DNA from: Deltaproteobacteria bacterium
Lineage (GTDB): Bacteria > UBA10199 > JADGCS01
Length of the DNA stretch: 64,000 nt
Assembly (NCBI GenBank): GCA_024233595.1
Contig: JACKPK010000007.1
Coordinates: 1 to 64,000, forward strand
Reading direction: 5' to 3'
Position numbers and translations under genes: made by a program. The notes under the pieces are model-generated. The model made no database searches, had not been told where the DNA came from, and saw only the letters and a list, made by a program, of their open reading frames with translations. Below are positions 63,017 through 64,000 of this stretch, piece after piece; within the stretch, counting starts at the first letter, position 1; each line of letters begins with the position of its first letter.

Positions 63017-63816
63017 TGAGCAGGCCGACTTCATCATCGTCCAAATCTAATTTTCTTTTGCTGTTTTTCGTTTTCCTACTTTTGTTTGTGGGAAGTTTTA
63101 TGGAAGCCTGGGTCATGGGGTTTTATTTTCAGATTCACCGGGTTGTTTCGCGTTCCATGGAACCCAGTCTGCTTGTTGGGGATGTGATTCATTCTCATGT
63201 CACGCCTTGTTTGTGGCAAGAAGAGCAAAACAATTGTTATTTTCCTGATCCACGCATTGAGCCGGGTGACATTGCGGTTTTTGTGGAGCCTGTGAACCAA
63301 AAAGCCGATTATGTGAAGAGAGTGTGGGCGGTTTCTGGGGATCATTTGCGTTTTGATGGTAGCGATTATTTTTTGAATGGCAAAAAGGTAAAACAAGAAA
63401 TCATAAAACACCAAGGCCAGCCACAAGATGATAATGCTTGTTTAGCGGCCATAGAAACCCCGAAGGCAGAGCAAGAGCCTCTTCCCTTTGTGCGCGGCAT
63501 TAAGCACAAAAAATTTATTCGTTTCACCTTACCAGACAGCGGCAAGAGTTTTGTTGTGCAACGCGAAAAAGCCAAAACAAATCGTAAAGCCTTTGATTGG
63601 CATGTTCCCACTGATCATTTTGTTGTGATTGGTGATAATGCTGATCACAGTTACGATAGTCGCGATTTTGGACCCATGCCCATGAGCCTGATCAAAGGAA
63701 AAGTTCAGAGGGTGGTGTTTTCACGCGCCGACGGCCAGAACTGCAAGGGCCCCTTTGGACAAAGGGACTCACAACTGGGTGTGCGTTGGTATCGTTTTAT
63801 GATGCCTGTACGCTGA
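63016..63816 (+). CDS. Second signal peptidase I paralogue
   Basis: The 266-residue protein repeats the LepB layout: one N-terminal hydrophobic helix (NFLLLFFVFLLLFVGSFMEA), VVSRSMEPSLLVGDVI (Ser47), DYVKRVWAVSGDHL (Lys101) and VIGDNADHSYDSRDFGP. The catalytic dyad is intact, so it is probably active. The box E reads GDNADHSYDSR instead of GDNRDHSSDSR. Sequence between the boxes differs from the first LepB and includes a Cys pair (PCLWQEEQNNC). A tandem, coupled second peptidase suggests a distinct substrate set. Confidence 0.92.
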   Translation: MSRPTSSSSKSNFLLLFFVFLLLFVGSFMEAWVMGFYFQIHRVVSRSMEPSLLVGDVIHSHVTPCLWQEEQNNCYFPDPRIEPGDIAVFVEPVNQKADYVKRVWAVSGDHLRFDGSDYFLNGKKVKQEIIKHQGQPQDDNACLAAIETPKAEQEPLPFVRGIKHKKFIRFTLPDSGKSFVVQREKAKTNRKAFDWHVPTDHFVVIGDNADHSYDSRDFGPMPMSLIKGKVQRVVFSRADGQNCKGPFGQRDSQLGVRWYRFMMPVR

Positions 63817-63819
63817 GCG

Positions 63820-64000
63820 TTATTTTTCTTCGGTTTCGGTCCAATGAATGAACTCGTTTTCAGGATCGAGTCCAAGCTTGATGTTCCAGTGTCTGATTTT
63901 TTGTGAAATTTGTGGAACCAGACTGTCTGTCACAAAGAACACCAAATCATCCACGCGTTCAGGCGTGCCACCATCGTCATCAAAAAGAAAAATAGGGAAG
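63820..64000 (-). CDS. 3' end of an unidentified protein gene (runs off the window)
   Basis: Reading the minus strand gives 59 codons to a TAA at 63820-63822, ending IKLGLDPENEFIHWTETEEK, with FPIFLFDDDGGTPERVDDLV at the window edge. The sequence is acidic and looks like a normal soluble C-terminus. It converges on the lepB paralogue with a 3-bp gap. The family is not recognised and the start is outside the window. Confidence 0.6.
   Translation of the reverse strand, partial: FPIFLFDDDGGTPERVDDLVFFVTDSLVPQISQKIRHWNIKLGLDPENEFIHWTETEEK

Overview
The window reads as a chromosomal segment of a Gram-negative, moderately AT-rich bacterium with deltaproteobacterial character (Bdellovibrionota, Myxococcota or a related uncultured lineage; this is inference). 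The reasons are a near-complete type II secretion gene run, several lipoproteins with a lipobox, a porin, an adenosylhopane synthase, a meso-diaminopimelate pathway block, thrombospondin type 3 and Calx-beta surface proteins, and cysteine-containing C-terminal sorting tails resembling MYXO-CTERM or JDVT-CTERM signals. The standard bacterial code is used. I found no rRNA, tRNA, CRISPR array or prophage.

Layout. 1-8250: a repeat-rich edge, a small exported protein, purC, an AddA/AddB-type recombination helicase-nuclease pair and a calcium-binding-repeat lipoprotein. 8250-22100: an accessory region holding a caspase-like/thioredoxin/helical-repeat fusion protein, a surface protein with a sorting tail, an orphan HEPN-like protein, a REP-associated transposase between its own REP palindromes, a lone pseudopilin, a lipase-like hydrolase, a gene with a frameshift at its start, a membrane protein, an AAA_14/DUF4143 ATPase below a perfect palindrome, and an M3 peptidase. 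22100-30040: one 2,644-codon surface protein. 30040-39700: a PilZ protein, prmA-rsmE, a Yip1-like protein, hpnH, dapF-dapA-dapB and a TPR lipoprotein with a small exported partner. 39700-45370: an oligopeptide ABC transporter operon whose binding-protein gene is broken by several indels. 45370-49980: a RelE/Phd-type toxin-antitoxin pair, a hydrolase, a frameshifted porin, a type 4 uracil-DNA glycosylase and pgsA. 49999-60282: gspE, F, G, H, I, J, K, L, M, N in order (no gspC or gspD here). 60390-63816: lepA and two tandem signal peptidase I genes, then the 3' end of an unidentified minus-strand gene.

How the parts fit. The Gsp machine, signal peptidases and large exported repeat proteins form a coherent export-and-display theme. 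The two proteins ending in a GG-x2-CSL, hydrophobic segment, GARV tail are candidates for T2SS-dependent surface display. The intergenic DNA is unusually structured: GTAG-flanked REP palindromes with their transposase, arrays of an 8-bp CYTAGGNG unit, a 32-bp direct repeat, a large inverted repeat around the gspE stop codon, and an inverted repeat below the giant gene. The most unusual single gene is the caspase-like/thioredoxin fusion at 8952-11765. Frameshifts at 17017, 40853-41030 and about 47630-47660 may be real decay or consensus errors; the sequence alone cannot decide.
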